DNA of 58,214 nucleotides from Frankiales bacterium (GTDB lineage Bacteria > Actinomycetota > Actinomycetes > JAFAQI01): assembly GCA_025980465.1 (NCBI GenBank), contig JAICXJ010000017.1, positions 1-58,214 of the forward strand. Reading direction: 5' to 3'. Positions 16,041 through 25,453 of the stretch are shown one piece after another. The notes below the pieces were generated by a model. It had not been told where the DNA came from. It searched no databases and saw only the letters and a program-made list of their open reading frames with translations. A program made the translations under genes and the position numbers. Position 1 is the first letter of the stretch, and each line of letters begins with the position of its first letter.

Positions 16041-17224
16041 CGCGCGCTCGCCTGGCTGGGCGCGCTGAGCAACCGTCGCAACGCAATCGAGATTTCCGGC
16101 AGCGGCAGCTGGAGGTCGACGGCATCCGCCGACTTCGCGGCGGCCGGCATGCCGTACACGGCGCTCGTCGACTCGTCCTGCCCGATCGTGAAACCGCCGC
16201 AGTCGCGGATCCGTTTGAGCCCCTGCGCACCGTCGCGTCCCATGCCGGTGAGCAGGACGCCGGCGGCGCGCCCGCCGTACCGATCAGCGACCGAGTTGAA
16301 CGTCGCGTCGATGCCGGGTACGTGGTACTGGTTGGGCGGGGGCTCCTCGGTCGTGACCCGTAGCCGGTCGTGAACGATGAGGTTCAGGCCGCTCGGGGCG
16401 ATCGTAATCGTGCCGGGCGACAGCCGGGTGCCGCTCGCACCGAGGGTCACCCGAAGGGCACAGACATCGTTGAGCCAGCTCGTCAGCCCCTCCATGAAGC
16501 CATCGGCCATGTGCTGGACCACGACGATCGCCGCGGTGGTGTGCTCGGGTAGGTCGGCGAGGATCGTGGCGAGCGCCTGCGGTCCGCCGGTCGACGCACC
16601 GATCGCCAGCACCTCGACCTTCCGCTCCGACAGCTTGGCGAGGACGCTCTCGTGGGGGCAGGTGGGCTGGCGCGGGACCCGTCCGGGCGATGGGTTCGCA
16701 GCGCGCCGCGACGCCGGAGGCGGTCCCGACGGGCCGACTCCGCGGGTCGTCAGCGAGGCGGCGGACATTCCGAGCTTGCCGCGGGGATGCGTGATCACCC
16801 GGACCCGACCGGCGACCCGAAGCCGTTGCCGCAGCGCCTCGGCGTACTCCTCCAGCCGCCACGTGTCGTTGGGGCCGGGTTTCGCCATCACATCGATGGC
16901 GCCGGCCGCCAGTGCCGCGGCGGCGTTGCCACGGTCGTCGCCGTCGACGAACGACGAGAAAACAACGATCGGCGTGGGTCGGGTGGCCATGATCCGCTCG
17001 ATCGCCTCGATGCCGTTCATAACCGGCAGGTGCAGGTCCATGACGACCGCAGTCGGTCGGAGCCGTTCCACCAGCGCGACAGCGTCTCGTCCGGTGCGGG
17101 CCTCGCCGATCACCTCGAGCAGCGGATCCACCGCCATCGCGGCGCGGATGAAGCGGCGTTGAGTGGAGGAGTCGTCGACGATGACGACGGTGACCGGAAC
17201 GGGGCTGTCCGGCTGGGCACTCAC
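16037..17224 (-). CDS. cheB: CheB-type protein-glutamate methylesterase with receiver domain
   Basis: A 395-residue two-domain response regulator. Receiver domain: VTVVIVDDSSTQRRFIRAA (residues 11-29), phospho-acceptor Asp in VVMDLHLPVMNG (about 60) and Lys in MAKPGPND (about 115). Methylesterase domain: Ser in IGASTGGPQALATIL (about 208), His in VVQHMADGFMEGL (about 235) and Asp in GMGRDGAQGLKRI (about 330); the usual GMGxDG motif is kept. The linker (about 145-200) is long and rich in Pro/Arg. It is the first gene of a three-gene operon with cheR and cheW. In the absence of CheA nearby the phosphodonor is unknown. Confidence 0.92.
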   Translation of the reverse strand: MSAQPDSPVPVTVVIVDDSSTQRRFIRAAMAVDPLLEVIGEARTGRDAVALVERLRPTAVVMDLHLPVMNGIEAIERIMATRPTPIVVFSSFVDGDDRGNAAAALAAGAIDVMAKPGPNDTWRLEEYAEALRQRLRVAGRVRVITHPRGKLGMSAASLTTRGVGPSGPPPASRRAANPSPGRVPRQPTCPHESVLAKLSERKVEVLAIGASTGGPQALATILADLPEHTTAAIVVVQHMADGFMEGLTSWLNDVCALRVTLGASGTRLSPGTITIAPSGLNLIVHDRLRVTTEEPPPNQYHVPGIDATFNSVADRYGGRAAGVLLTGMGRDGAQGLKRIRDCGGFTIGQDESTSAVYGMPAAAKSADAVDLQLPLPEISIALRRLLSAPSQASAR

Positions 17225-17307
17225 TTATCAGGTGTCGACGGAGATTCCGGTCTGCTTGAGCGTGCGGCCGGCGTGGGAATCGGCTCGAAATGGCCTGATT
17301 TGCGGGG

Positions 17308-17892
17308 CTACTGCCCGCTTGGGGTGATGTGGAAGACCGCCCCGGTTGCGGCGGTTACGCCATCGAGCGTGGCATGCACGACGTAGACGCCCGATTGAGC
17401 CTCGGAGCCGGGAGTGCAGGTGCCCGTCGACTGGACCTTTCCGTCCCACTGGATCGTGACGTGGCGGGTGCTTCCCGGCTGGATCGTCGTGACCCTCGCC
17501 AGCTGGGAGCTCTGGCAGTGCTGGTTGGTCCAGATCGTGGGCGTACCGGAGGTGACACTCCAGATCTCGTTGGCGGGCGAGAGCGTCAGCTTGCAGGCGC
17601 TCGTCGAGGAGTTGGTGAGCGTTCCCGTGAACGTCGCCGGGCTGCCGATCGCGTAGGTCGTCCGGTCGGTCGACAGGGTGAGCGTGAGCGACCCAGATGC
17701 GCACTGCGCGACCTGAGTCGGCGTGGCCAAGGGTGTGGTGGTTGGTCCGGCCGACGGCCTTCCGCCACCGCCGCCGGAGCATGACAACGCGACAACGAGG
17801 ATGACGATGAAGATGATGAGCAGCCCGACACCGCGGCGGATCCAGTAGACCCGCGGCGGCAGTGGTCCGACCGGCCGCAGCACCGTGCTCAT
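17308..17892 (-). CDS. Membrane-anchored secreted protein, function unknown (Rv3587c-like position)
   Basis: 194 residues from ATG 17892. A short cytoplasmic N-terminus is followed by a single hydrophobic segment (GVGLLIIFIVILVVALSC, about residues 20-37) with Cys and Gly stretch after it, so it could be a lipoprotein or a type II membrane protein. A Thr/Pro linker precedes an Ig-like beta-rich domain: TLTLSTDRTTYAIGSPATFTGTLTN (about 69), then TCTPGSEAQSGVYVVHATLDG near the end. Four Cys in the domain may form disulfides. It is divergent from mutY with a 45-nt gap, matching mycobacterial Rv3587c in position (recalled). No enzymatic motif is visible. Confidence 0.75.
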   Translation of the reverse strand: MSTVLRPVGPLPPRVYWIRRGVGLLIIFIVILVVALSCSGGGGGRPSAGPTTTPLATPTQVAQCASGSLTLTLSTDRTTYAIGSPATFTGTLTNSSTSACKLTLSPANEIWSVTSGTPTIWTNQHCQSSQLARVTTIQPGSTRHVTIQWDGKVQSTGTCTPGSEAQSGVYVVHATLDGVTAATGAVFHITPSGQ

Positions 17893-17937
17893 TTGGTTGA
17901 TCGTAGGGGGCGGCTCCGATCCGGTTGAGGCGGTCAC

Positions 17938-18828
17938 ATGACACACTCACCGAGCGTTATGAACGACAGCTTCGCCCGCCGGGTCCAGGAGTGGTACGAC
18001 GGCAATGCCCGCGACCTGCCATGGCGCCGCGGCGGAGTATCCCCGTGGGCGGTGCTCGTCAGCGAGGTGATGCTGCAGCAGACCCCGGTCGCGCGGGTCA
18101 TCCCGACGTGGGAGTCATGGCGGCAGCGATGGCCGAGGCCCGCGGCGCTCGCGGCGGATTCGCCCGGCGAGGCGGTGCGCGCGTGGGGCCGGCTCGGCTA
18201 CCCGCGACGGGCACTACGCCTGCATCAGGCCGCCACCGCGATCGTCGACGGCCACGGGGGCGAGGTCCCGGCGTCGTACCTCGATCTGCTCTCGCTGCCT
18301 GGAATCGGTGGCTACACCGCGGCCGCCGTCGCGACCTTCGGCTTCGGCACCCGTCACGCCGTCCTCGACACCAACGTCCGCCGGGTCTACGCCCGGGTCT
18401 TCGACGGCGTCGCTGACGCCCGGACCGCAGCGCCGAGCCGCGCCGAACTTGCCGTCGCATTGGAGCGCGTGCCGTTGACCGAACCGGCGCACTACAGCGT
18501 CGCGGTGATGGAGCTCGGCGCCGTCGTCTGCGCCGCGAGAGCGCCGCGCTGCGACTCGTGCCCGGTCGCTAGCGACTGTGCCTGGCTCGCGAAGGGAGCA
18601 CCGCCGGCACCGTCGGCCCGCCGACCGCAGGTCTTCGCCGGGACCGACCGGCAGGTGCGGGGGCGGCTGCTCAGCGTCCTGCGCGAATCACCCGCCGACG
18701 TGATCGTGAAGCCCGACCTCGACGTCGTGTGGGAGGACCCAGACCAGCGCGAACGCGCGCTTGCGGCCCTGATCGCGGATGGGCTCGTAGTGGACCTCGG
18801 CGACAACCGCTACCGGTTGCCGTCGTGA
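17938..18828 (+). CDS. mutY: A/G-specific adenine glycosylase MutY
   Basis: 296 residues. Removes adenine mispaired with 8-oxoguanine. Visible: helix-hairpin-helix LLSLPGIGGYTAAAVATFGFG (about 118-138) with the catalytic Asp in HAVLDTNVRRVYAR (about 147), and the [4Fe-4S] ligands in CAARAPRCDSCPVASDC (C-x6-C-x2-C-x5-C, about 198-214). The N-terminal QQTPVARV motif (about 47) is typical. It lacks a long Nudix-like C-terminal domain, ending about 70 residues after the cluster, so 8-oxoG recognition may be reduced. GAGG precedes the ATG at 17938. Its stop overlaps the start of the phosphodiesterase gene. Confidence 0.94.
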   Translation: MTHSPSVMNDSFARRVQEWYDGNARDLPWRRGGVSPWAVLVSEVMLQQTPVARVIPTWESWRQRWPRPAALAADSPGEAVRAWGRLGYPRRALRLHQAATAIVDGHGGEVPASYLDLLSLPGIGGYTAAAVATFGFGTRHAVLDTNVRRVYARVFDGVADARTAAPSRAELAVALERVPLTEPAHYSVAVMELGAVVCAARAPRCDSCPVASDCAWLAKGAPPAPSARRPQVFAGTDRQVRGRLLSVLRESPADVIVKPDLDVVWEDPDQRERALAALIADGLVVDLGDNRYRLPS

Positions 18829-19529
18829 TCGGTTTCGCGCATCGCGGCGGCCGGGCTCACGGCGGCGACAACCGGATCGAGACCTTCGTCGAGGCGCTCT
18901 CGCGCGGCGCCAACGGTCTCGAAACCGATGCCTGGGTCACCAGCGACGGCGCAGTCGTCCTCGACCACGACGGGGTGCTGCGCACCGGCACCCGTCGTAC
19001 GCCGATACCGCAGGTACGACGCGATCGGCTTCCCGCCCATGTGCCGACGCTGGAGGAGCTCTACGCGGCCTGTGGCACGGACTTCGACTTGGCGGTCGAC
19101 ATCAAAAGCGCCGACGCGATCGAACCAGTCGTTGCCGTGGCGAGTGCCCACGGTGCCGCAGAACGGCTCTGGCTCTTCGCCCACCGCGGCGTGGACTTCG
19201 ATGAGCTCGACGGCGTCCACCCGGCGATGACCCTGCACGGGCGAAACATGGTCGGGTCCGGACGGCGCGGCCGGCTGCAGGCCGCGCAAGCCGCCGGGAT
19301 CCAGGCCATCAACGCCCGCTGGATGTGGTGGCGTCGAGACATCGTCGCCGAGGTACACGACCTCGGGATGAAGGCGTTTGGCTACGACGCCCAGCGGTCC
19401 AGCTCGATTCGACGTTGCGTCATCCTGGGCCTCGACGGGGTCTTCAGCGACCACGTCGATCGTCTGGTCGCCGAGTTGTCAGCGTCTGCGGGTGCCCCGG
19501 CACCCGGTGGCGCTGACAACTCTCGTTAG
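18825..19529 (+). CDS. Glycerophosphodiester phosphodiesterase family protein
   Basis: About 234 residues from GTG 18825, overlapping the mutY stop (GTGA). It has the GDPD TIM-barrel signatures: AHRGG (residues 4-8) followed by DNRIETF where most members read PENT, GLETDAWVTSDGAVVLDHD (about 28-46, the metal and acid residues), a LEELYA stretch and LAVDIKS (about 90). The C-terminus AVDIKS-to-QAINARWMWWR-to-GVFSDHVDRL is also typical. The enzyme would hydrolyse glycerophosphodiesters to glycerol 3-phosphate. The last 15 residues encode over a nested hairpin (19475-19520). The convergent clpC stop is only 2 nt away. Confidence 0.87.
   Translation: MIGFAHRGGRAHGGDNRIETFVEALSRGANGLETDAWVTSDGAVVLDHDGVLRTGTRRTPIPQVRRDRLPAHVPTLEELYAACGTDFDLAVDIKSADAIEPVVAVASAHGAAERLWLFAHRGVDFDELDGVHPAMTLHGRNMVGSGRRGRLQAAQAAGIQAINARWMWWRRDIVAEVHDLGMKAFGYDAQRSSSIRRCVILGLDGVFSDHVDRLVAELSASAGAPAPGGADNSR
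19475..19520. terminator. Nested hairpin inside the 3' end of the phosphodiesterase gene
   Basis: Outer arms gttgtcagcg (19475-19484) and cgctgacaac (19511-19520) are a 10-bp perfect inverted repeat. Between them is an inner stem gggtgcc (19490-19496) with ggcaccc (19499-19505). It overlaps the last codons of the phosphodiesterase and lies just beyond the clpC stop, so it is likely a bidirectional terminator for the two convergent genes whose stops are 2 nt apart. Confidence 0.65.
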
Positions 19530-19531
19530 CC

Positions 19532-22048
19532 CTACGCCTCGGCCGAGGGAGCCTCCGACGTACCTGCTTCTACCAGCGGGACATCGGGCGGGACCGGCTT
19601 GGTCTCACCCCGGAAGGTGAAGCGCTCTTCATCCTCGACGGTCTCCACGTCTACGACGACGATCTGCCCCGCGGTCAGCTCGCCGTAGAGGATCTTCTCG
19701 GACAGCGCATCCTCGATCTCGCGCTGAATCGTGCGGCGAAGTGGCCGGGCGCCGAGCACCGGGTCGTATCCCCGCTTGGCGAGCAGCCGCTTCGCATCCG
19801 ACGTCAGCTCGATCGCCATGTCGCGGTTCTTCATCTGCCCGTCGACGCGCCCGATCATCAGGTCGACGATCGTGACGATGTCGTCCTCGGAGAGCTGGTG
19901 GAACACGATCGTGTCGTCGACGCGGTTGAGGAACTCCGGCCGGAAGTGCGTCTTCAGCTCGTCGTTGACCTTGAGCTTCATCCGCTCGTAGTTCGTCACG
20001 TCGCTGTCGCCGGCCGCGAAGCCGAGGTTCAGACCCTTGGCGATGTCGCGGGTCCCGAGGTTCGTGGTCATGATGATCACGGTGTTCTTGAAGTCGACCG
20101 TGCGACCCTGGGCGTCGGTGAGGCGACCGTCCTCGAGCACCTGCAGCAGCGCGTTGAAGACATCGGGGTGGGCCTTTTCGATCTCGTCGAAGAGCACGAC
20201 CGAGAACGGCTTGCGTCGGACCCGCTCGGTGAGCTGGCCGCCCTCCTCGTACCCGACGTAGCCGGGAGGCGATCCGACGAGACGAGAAACCGTGTGCTTC
20301 TCCATGAACTCGCTCATGTCGAGCTGGATCAGCGAATCCTCGTCGCCGAACAAGAACTCGGCGAGCGTCTTTGACAGCTCGGTCTTACCGACACCGGACG
20401 GGCCGGCGAAGATGAACGAGCCGCCTGGGCGCTTCGGGTCCTTGAGACCGGCGCGGGTACGACGGATGGCCTGCGCGACGGCCTTGACCGCCTGGTCCTG
20501 ACCGATGACCCGCTTGTGCAGCTCATCTTCCATCCGAAGCAGCCGAGCGGTCTCTTCCTCGGTCAGCTTGAACACCGGGATGCCGGTCCACGTCGCGAGG
20601 ACTTCCGCGATCTCTTCGTCGGTGACCTCGGCGACGACATCCATGTCGCCGGCCTTCCACTCACGCTCGCGGTCGGCCTTCTGCGTCAACAGCTGCTTCT
20701 CCTTGTCGCGCAGCGACGCGGCCTTCTCGAAGTCCTGCGCATCGATCGCGCTTTCCTTCTCGCGGCGGACGGCGGCGATCCTCTCGTCGAACTCGCGCAG
20801 GTCCGGCGGGGCCGTCATCCGGCGGATCCGCATCCGGGAGCCGGCCTCATCGATCAGGTCGATGGCCTTGTCCGGCAGGAACCGGTCGGAGATGTAGCGG
20901 TCGGCAAGGGACGCCGCGGCGACCAGCGCCGCATCGGTGATCGAGACCCGATGGTGCGCCTCGTAGCGGTCCCGAAGACCCTTCAGGATCTCGATGGTGT
21001 GCGCGAGGGTCGGCTCGCCGACCTGGATCGGCTGGAACCGGCGCTCGAGTGCGGCGTCCTTCTCGAGATACTTGCGGTACTCGTCGAGAGTCGTCGCACC
21101 GATCGTCTGAAGCTCGCCCCTGGCGAGCATCGGCTTGAGGATCGAGGCGGCGTCGATCGCACCCTCTGCCGCACCGGCACCCACGAGCGTGTGAATCTCA
21201 TCGATGAAAAGAATGATGTCGCCACGAGTGCGGATTTCTTTGAGGACTTTCTTCAGCCGCTCTTCGAAGTCACCGCGGTAGCGCGAACCCGCCACCAAGG
21301 CGCCGAGATCGAGCGTATAGAGCTGCTTGTCCTTGAGGTTCTCCGGAACCTCGCCTTTGACAATTCCCTGCGCCAATCCCTCGACCACTGCGGTCTTGCC
21401 GACGCCTGGCTCGCCAATGAGCACCGGGTTGTTCTTGGTACGGCGCGAGAGCACCTGCATGACACGCTCGATTTCCTTCTCCCGGCCGATGACCGGATCG
21501 AGCTTGCCCTCCCTGGCCGCCTGAGTGAGGTTGCGGCCGAACTGGTCGAGCACCAAGGAGGTGCTCGGCGCTCCCTCGCCGACTCCGCCGGCAGCGGCCG
21601 GCTCCTTGCCCTGGTAGCCGGAGAGCAGCTGGATGACCTGCTGTCGAACCCGGTTGAGGTCGGCGCCGAGTTTGACCAGCACCTGCGCCGCGACGCCTTC
21701 TCCCTCGCGGATCAGGCCAAGGAGGATGTGCTCGGTGCCGATGTAGTTGTGTCCAAGTTGCAACGCTTCGCGCAGGCTGAGCTCGAGAACCTTCTTCGCT
21801 CGCGGCGTAAACGGAATGTGGCCACTCGGCGCCTGCTGGCCCTGGCCGATGATCTCTTCGACCTGCTGCCGGACGCCTTCCAGGGAGATACCGAGCGATT
21901 CGAGGGCCTTGGCGGCGACGCCTTCGCCTTCATGAATCAGGCCAAGCAGGATGTGCTCGGTCCCGATGTAGTTGTGGTTGAGCATCCTGGCTTCTTCTTG
22001 GGCCAGGACAACGACCCGCCGCGCGCGGTCGGTAAACCTCTCGAACAT
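19532..22048 (-). CDS. clpC: ATP-dependent Clp protease ATP-binding subunit ClpC
   Basis: 838 residues, the essential AAA+ unfoldase that feeds substrates to ClpP in actinobacteria. Two N-domain repeats ([20 protein letters not shown] and [18 protein letters not shown]) precede AAA domain 1 (Walker [15 protein letters not shown], about 213; [10 protein letters not shown], about 284), a UVR-containing middle domain ([16 protein letters not shown], about 430) and AAA domain 2 ([12 protein letters not shown], about 549). The ClpP-docking loop LGF is present in LNLGFAAGD (about 676). AAGGAG precedes the ATG. Upstream 197 nt to lsr2 hold its promoter; I could not make a firm call on a ClgR box. 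Confidence 0.97.
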   Translation of the reverse strand: MFERFTDRARRVVVLAQEEARMLNHNYIGTEHILLGLIHEGEGVAAKALESLGISLEGVRQQVEEIIGQGQQAPSGHIPFTPRAKKVLELSLREALQLGHNYIGTEHILLGLIREGEGVAAQVLVKLGADLNRVRQQVIQLLSGYQGKEPAAAGGVGEGAPSTSLVLDQFGRNLTQAAREGKLDPVIGREKEIERVMQVLSRRTKNNPVLIGEPGVGKTAVVEGLAQGIVKGEVPENLKDKQLYTLDLGALVAGSRYRGDFEERLKKVLKEIRTRGDIILFIDEIHTLVGAGAAEGAIDAASILKPMLARGELQTIGATTLDEYRKYLEKDAALERRFQPIQVGEPTLAHTIEILKGLRDRYEAHHRVSITDAALVAAASLADRYISDRFLPDKAIDLIDEAGSRMRIRRMTAPPDLREFDERIAAVRREKESAIDAQDFEKAASLRDKEKQLLTQKADREREWKAGDMDVVAEVTDEEIAEVLATWTGIPVFKLTEEETARLLRMEDELHKRVIGQDQAVKAVAQAIRRTRAGLKDPKRPGGSFIFAGPSGVGKTELSKTLAEFLFGDEDSLIQLDMSEFMEKHTVSRLVGSPPGYVGYEEGGQLTERVRRKPFSVVLFDEIEKAHPDVFNALLQVLEDGRLTDAQGRTVDFKNTVIIMTTNLGTRDIAKGLNLGFAAGDSDVTNYERMKLKVNDELKTHFRPEFLNRVDDTIVFHQLSEDDIVTIVDLMIGRVDGQMKNRDMAIELTSDAKRLLAKRGYDPVLGARPLRRTIQREIEDALSEKILYGELTAGQIVVVDVETVEDEERFTFRGETKPVPPDVPLVEAGTSEAPSAEA

Positions 22049-22245
22049 GCTCGCTCCTTGTAACGAAGCGGGTCGCGGGCCGGATTGGTCCCTGCACCCC
22101 GCATGCTAGCCCTGGGTCGGGCACGTCGTATGCCGCATTCCACTGAGGCTGCTACGAGGTACGTAACCATTTCGGCAGGTTGTGGATTCCGGTTCAGCCG
22201 CCGGCGTAAACCTCGTGCGGCCACCTCACCGCTGCTACCGATCCG

Positions 22246-22584
22246 CTACTTGCGCGCGTTGTACTGCTCCAAGACCTCGGCGCTGATCCGGCCCCGCTCA
22301 CTGACAGTCACACCGTTCGCCTTCGCCCAGGAACGCACTGCCGACGGATCGAACCCACCGGGAGTGCCGCGACCGCGACGTCCGCGGCGGCCACCGCCAC
22401 TTCGACCGGGTCGGCGGGCAGCAGCGACAAAGGGGGCGAATGCCTCGCGCAACTTCGCGCCATGCTCGTCGCAGACATCAATCTCGTAGCTCGCGCCCTC
22501 GAGTGCGAAACTCACCGTCTCGGTGCCCGGCGTGTCGTCACCGTGCAGATCGCAGACCAGCAGAATCTGAACTCGCTGCGCCAT
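22246..22584 (-). CDS. lsr2: Nucleoid-associated protein Lsr2
   Basis: 112 residues. Lsr2 is the actinobacterial H-NS-like xenogeneic silencer. The N-terminal oligomerisation domain (MAQRVQILLVCDLHGDD, with EIDVCDEHGAKLRE) is followed by a flexible Gly/Arg-rich linker (about 60-75) and the DNA-binding domain (FDPSAVRSWAKANGVTVSERGRISAEVLEQY) with the AT-hook-like RGR that inserts in the minor groove of AT-rich DNA. GGGAGG sits 8 nt before the ATG. It lies between clpC and lysS as in mycobacteria. Confidence 0.96.
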   Translation of the reverse strand: MAQRVQILLVCDLHGDDTPGTETVSFALEGASYEIDVCDEHGAKLREAFAPFVAAARRPGRSGGGRRGRRGRGTPGGFDPSAVRSWAKANGVTVSERGRISAEVLEQYNARK

Positions 22585-22684
22585 TGCATTTGCCTCCCGT
22601 GCGAATTTCCCTGAGGCCCAAAACTACGGTGCGGTTATCGCGCAGGCAAATCGCGGAAATGACGGGACCGAATTTGGAAATGAT

Positions 22685-24178
22685 CTATTGCGGCCGCAGC
22701 AGCGGGAATGTGATCGCCTCGCGCATGTTGACACCGGTTAGCAGCATTAAAAGCCGGTCGACACCCAGGCCCATTCCGCCCATCGGCGGCGCTCCGTGCT
22801 CGAGGGCACGCAGGAAGTCCTCGTCGAGCTGCATGGCTTCCGGGTCGCCGCCAGCGGCCTTGGCCGCCTGATCGGTGAGCCGACGCCGCTGCTCGACCGG
22901 GTCGACCAGCTCGGAGTACGCCGGTGCCAGCTCGACGCCGTTGATCACCAGATCCCACGCTTCAGCCAGTCGAGGATCGTCACGATGCGGTCGTGCCAGC
23001 GGGCGGACTGATGCCGGATAGTCACAGATGAATGTCGGCTGTACCAAGGTCGCTTCGACGAGCTGCTCATACAGCTCCAACACGATCTCGCCGTGATCCC
23101 ACCCGGGCTGAAGCGAGACGTCACGGTCGACGGCGATGGTCCGAAGCTGCTCCTCGGTGGAATCCGGCGTGACCGGCACGGCGGCGGCCTCGGAGACCGC
23201 GTCATAGACACTGAGCCACCGCCATTCGGTGTCAAGGTCCAGCGCGTCGCCATTGGGTAGCGACACGACCGGCGATCCCATCGCGCGGGCGGCGTCGAGC
23301 ACCAACGCCTTGGTGAGGTCTGCCATCGAGTGGTAGTCGCCGTAGGCCTCATACGCCTCGAGCATCGTGAACTCTGCGCTGTGCGTTGCGTCAATGCCCT
23401 CGTTACGGAAGTTACGGCCGATCTCATACACCCGCTCGATGCCACCCACGACAAGTCGCTTGAGCCACAGCTCGAGGGCGATCCGCAGCGACATCGGCTG
23501 ATCAAAGGCGTTCAAGTGCGTGTGGAACGGCCGCGCTGCCGCACCCCCGTGCATGGTCTGCAGGATCGGGGTCTCCACCTCGAGGAAGCCGCGGGAGTCC
23601 AGCGTCGAGCGCAGTGAGGCCAGGACAGTCGCTCGCCCCTCGACGACTCGGCGCGCCTGCGGGTTGATGATCAGGTCGAGATACCGCTGCCTGACTCGGG
23701 TCTCCTCATCGGCGAGGCCGTGCCATTTCTCCGGCAGCGGCCGCAACGCCTTGCTCGCAAGTGTCCATGACTCGGCCATCACGGACAGCTCACCGCGGCG
23801 ACTGTTGACCACTTCGCCCGAGATGCTGACGTGATCACCGAGGTCGATATCGCGCTTCCACTCAGTGAGCCGCTCCTCGCCGAGCCGGTCGAGGGAGATC
23901 ATGACCTGCAGATCACCGGTGCCGTCACGCACCGTCGCGAAGCACAGCTTGCCGCCGTCGCGCTTCAACATGACCCGGCCGGCGATGCTGACCCTCTCGC
24001 CGGTCTCGGCATCGGGCTCGAGATCAGGGTGGGCGGCGCGGATCGCGGCAGTGGTCGTGCTGCGTGCCACCGTGACCGGATAACCTTCGACTCCGCTGTC
24101 GTGAAGGCGGGCGAGCTTGTCTCGACGTACCCGTTCCTGCTCTGAGATCTCAGGCGCGGGGACGTCCGGCTCGGTCAC
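22685..24178 (-). CDS. lysS: Lysyl-tRNA synthetase (class II)
   Basis: 497 residues starting at GTG. Charges tRNA-Lys. N-terminal OB-fold anticodon-binding domain: VSIAGRVMLKRDGGKLCFATVRDGTGDLQV (about residues 44-72). Catalytic core: motif 2 (FRNEGIDATHSAEFTMLEAYEAY, about 258) and motif 3 (GGMGLGVDRLLMLLTG, about 466). Length is normal. It is the last gene of the panC-panD-coaX-lysS cluster and lies 100 nt upstream of lsr2. Confidence 0.96.
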   Translation of the reverse strand: MTEPDVPAPEISEQERVRRDKLARLHDSGVEGYPVTVARSTTTAAIRAAHPDLEPDAETGERVSIAGRVMLKRDGGKLCFATVRDGTGDLQVMISLDRLGEERLTEWKRDIDLGDHVSISGEVVNSRRGELSVMAESWTLASKALRPLPEKWHGLADEETRVRQRYLDLIINPQARRVVEGRATVLASLRSTLDSRGFLEVETPILQTMHGGAAARPFHTHLNAFDQPMSLRIALELWLKRLVVGGIERVYEIGRNFRNEGIDATHSAEFTMLEAYEAYGDYHSMADLTKALVLDAARAMGSPVVSLPNGDALDLDTEWRWLSVYDAVSEAAAVPVTPDSTEEQLRTIAVDRDVSLQPGWDHGEIVLELYEQLVEATLVQPTFICDYPASVRPLARPHRDDPRLAEAWDLVINGVELAPAYSELVDPVEQRRRLTDQAAKAAGGDPEAMQLDEDFLRALEHGAPPMGGMGLGVDRLLMLLTGVNMREAITFPLLRPQ

Positions 24179-24217
24179 GAGGCAGCAGGCTATCGAGATC
24201 GGTCGGTCGGTGGCGCG

Positions 24218-25000
24218 TCAGATTCGGTTGCGGTCGAAGACCAGCCGCAATCCGATCAGGGTCAGATCGGGCTCGTACTCGGTGACCGTCTCGCACTCGT
24301 CGATGACTAGCTGGGCGAGGCCGCCGGTGGCGATGACTGCCGGCTCGGCATCGAGCTCCTCGCTGATCCGGCGCACCATCCCGTCGATCTGGCCGGCGAA
24401 ACCGTAAAGCAGGCCTGACTGCATCGCCTCCACAGTGCTCTTGCCGATCACGGATCGGGGCCTGGCCAGCTCGACCTTGAACAGCCGGGCACCGCGGGCG
24501 GCGAGTGCGTCGATCGTGATCTCGATGCCCGCCGCGAGCGCGCCGCCGAGGAATTCACCCTTGGAGCTGACGACGTCGAAGTTCGTCGAGGTCCCGAAGT
24601 CGACGACGACCGACGGACCGCCATAGAGGTGGAAGGCAGCCAGCGAGTTGACGATCCGGTCGGCGCCGACCTCACGCGGGTTGTCGTAGAGCAACGGTAC
24701 GCCGGTCTTCACTCCCGGCTCGACGATGACCGCCGGCATCGAGGGGTAGTAGCGGGCGAACACCCCGCGGAGTTCGTGAAGGACCGCCGGGACGGTCGAG
24801 CACGCGGCGATCCCATCCGGCACGTCGGAGTCGGCGAGCAGCCCGCGCAGCAGCAGGGCAAGCTCGTCAGCAGTCGCTCGAGTGTCTGTCTTCACGCGCC
24901 ATGACTCGGCGAGGTGGTCGCCCTGGAAGACACCGACGACGGTGTTGGTGTTGCCGACGTCGATCGTCAGCAACACCCGGCCTTCCACCGAGTCAGTCAC
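24218..25000 (-). CDS. coaX: Type III pantothenate kinase CoaX
   Basis: 260 residues; phosphorylates pantothenate, the first step to coenzyme A. The actin-like fold signatures are LLTIDVGNTNTVVGVFQGD (residues 9-27, phosphate loop), PREVGADRIVNSLAAFHLYG (about 105, with the GADR catalytic Asp), VVDFGTSTNFDVV (about 132) and AVIATGGLAQLV (about 226). It follows panD by 10 nt in the pantothenate operon. Confidence 0.95.
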   Translation of the reverse strand: MTDSVEGRVLLTIDVGNTNTVVGVFQGDHLAESWRVKTDTRATADELALLLRGLLADSDVPDGIAACSTVPAVLHELRGVFARYYPSMPAVIVEPGVKTGVPLLYDNPREVGADRIVNSLAAFHLYGGPSVVVDFGTSTNFDVVSSKGEFLGGALAAGIEITIDALAARGARLFKVELARPRSVIGKSTVEAMQSGLLYGFAGQIDGMVRRISEELDAEPAVIATGGLAQLVIDECETVTEYEPDLTLIGLRLVFDRNRI

Positions 25001-25010
25001 CAGCGTGCGC

Positions 25011-25448
25011 TCAGCCGGTCAGCGCAACGACATCGCCGCGCGCCAGACCGGCAGCGCTTGCGTCCATCCCCGGCAGCACCTCGGCCGGATCCGCGCCGGT
25101 TCCGATGATTCGGTTGTCGGCATCGACGAAGACAACTTTCGGCCGCAGCTCCCGAGCCTCGGCATCGGCCACGGTGCAGTAGCTGATGATGATCACCAAG
25201 TCGCCGGCGTGGACAAGGCGGGCGGCAGCGCCGTTGATGCCGATGACGCCACTTCCGCGCGGACCAGCGATCACATAGGTCTCGAGCCGCGCACCGTTGT
25301 CGATGTCGACGATCGCCACCTGCTCGCCGGGCAGCAGATCGGCCGCCTCCATGAGGTCCTCATCGATCGTGACCGAGCCCACGTAGTGCAGGTCGGCCTG
25401 CGTCACCGTGGCGCGGTGCAACTTGCTCTTCAGCATTGTCCGGAACAT
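25011..25448 (-). CDS. panD: Aspartate 1-decarboxylase PanD
   Basis: 145 residues; makes beta-alanine for pantothenate using a pyruvoyl group made by self-cleavage. The cleavage site Gly-Ser is in [10 protein letters not shown] (about residues 23-31, Ser at 28), with the N-terminus [17 protein letters not shown] typical of actinobacteria. Catalytic tyrosine and arginine lie in [11 protein letters not shown] (about 50-60). It is 5 nt downstream of panC and 10 nt upstream of coaX. Confidence 0.95.
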   Translation of the reverse strand: MFRTMLKSKLHRATVTQADLHYVGSVTIDEDLMEAADLLPGEQVAIVDIDNGARLETYVIAGPRGSGVIGINGAAARLVHAGDLVIIISYCTVADAEARELRPKVVFVDADNRIIGTGADPAEVLPGMDASAAGLARGDVVALTG

Positions 25449-25453
25449 TTGAC

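Noticed and set aside
20516-22063. Long plus-strand reading frame of 515 codons opposite clpC
   Set aside because: It is the antisense shadow of a highly conserved gene, with low-complexity Arg/Leu/Asp content and no recognisable domain.
22049-22245. ClgR box upstream of clpC
   Set aside because: A GC-rich partial palindrome is present but does not match the known ClgR motif well enough to claim.
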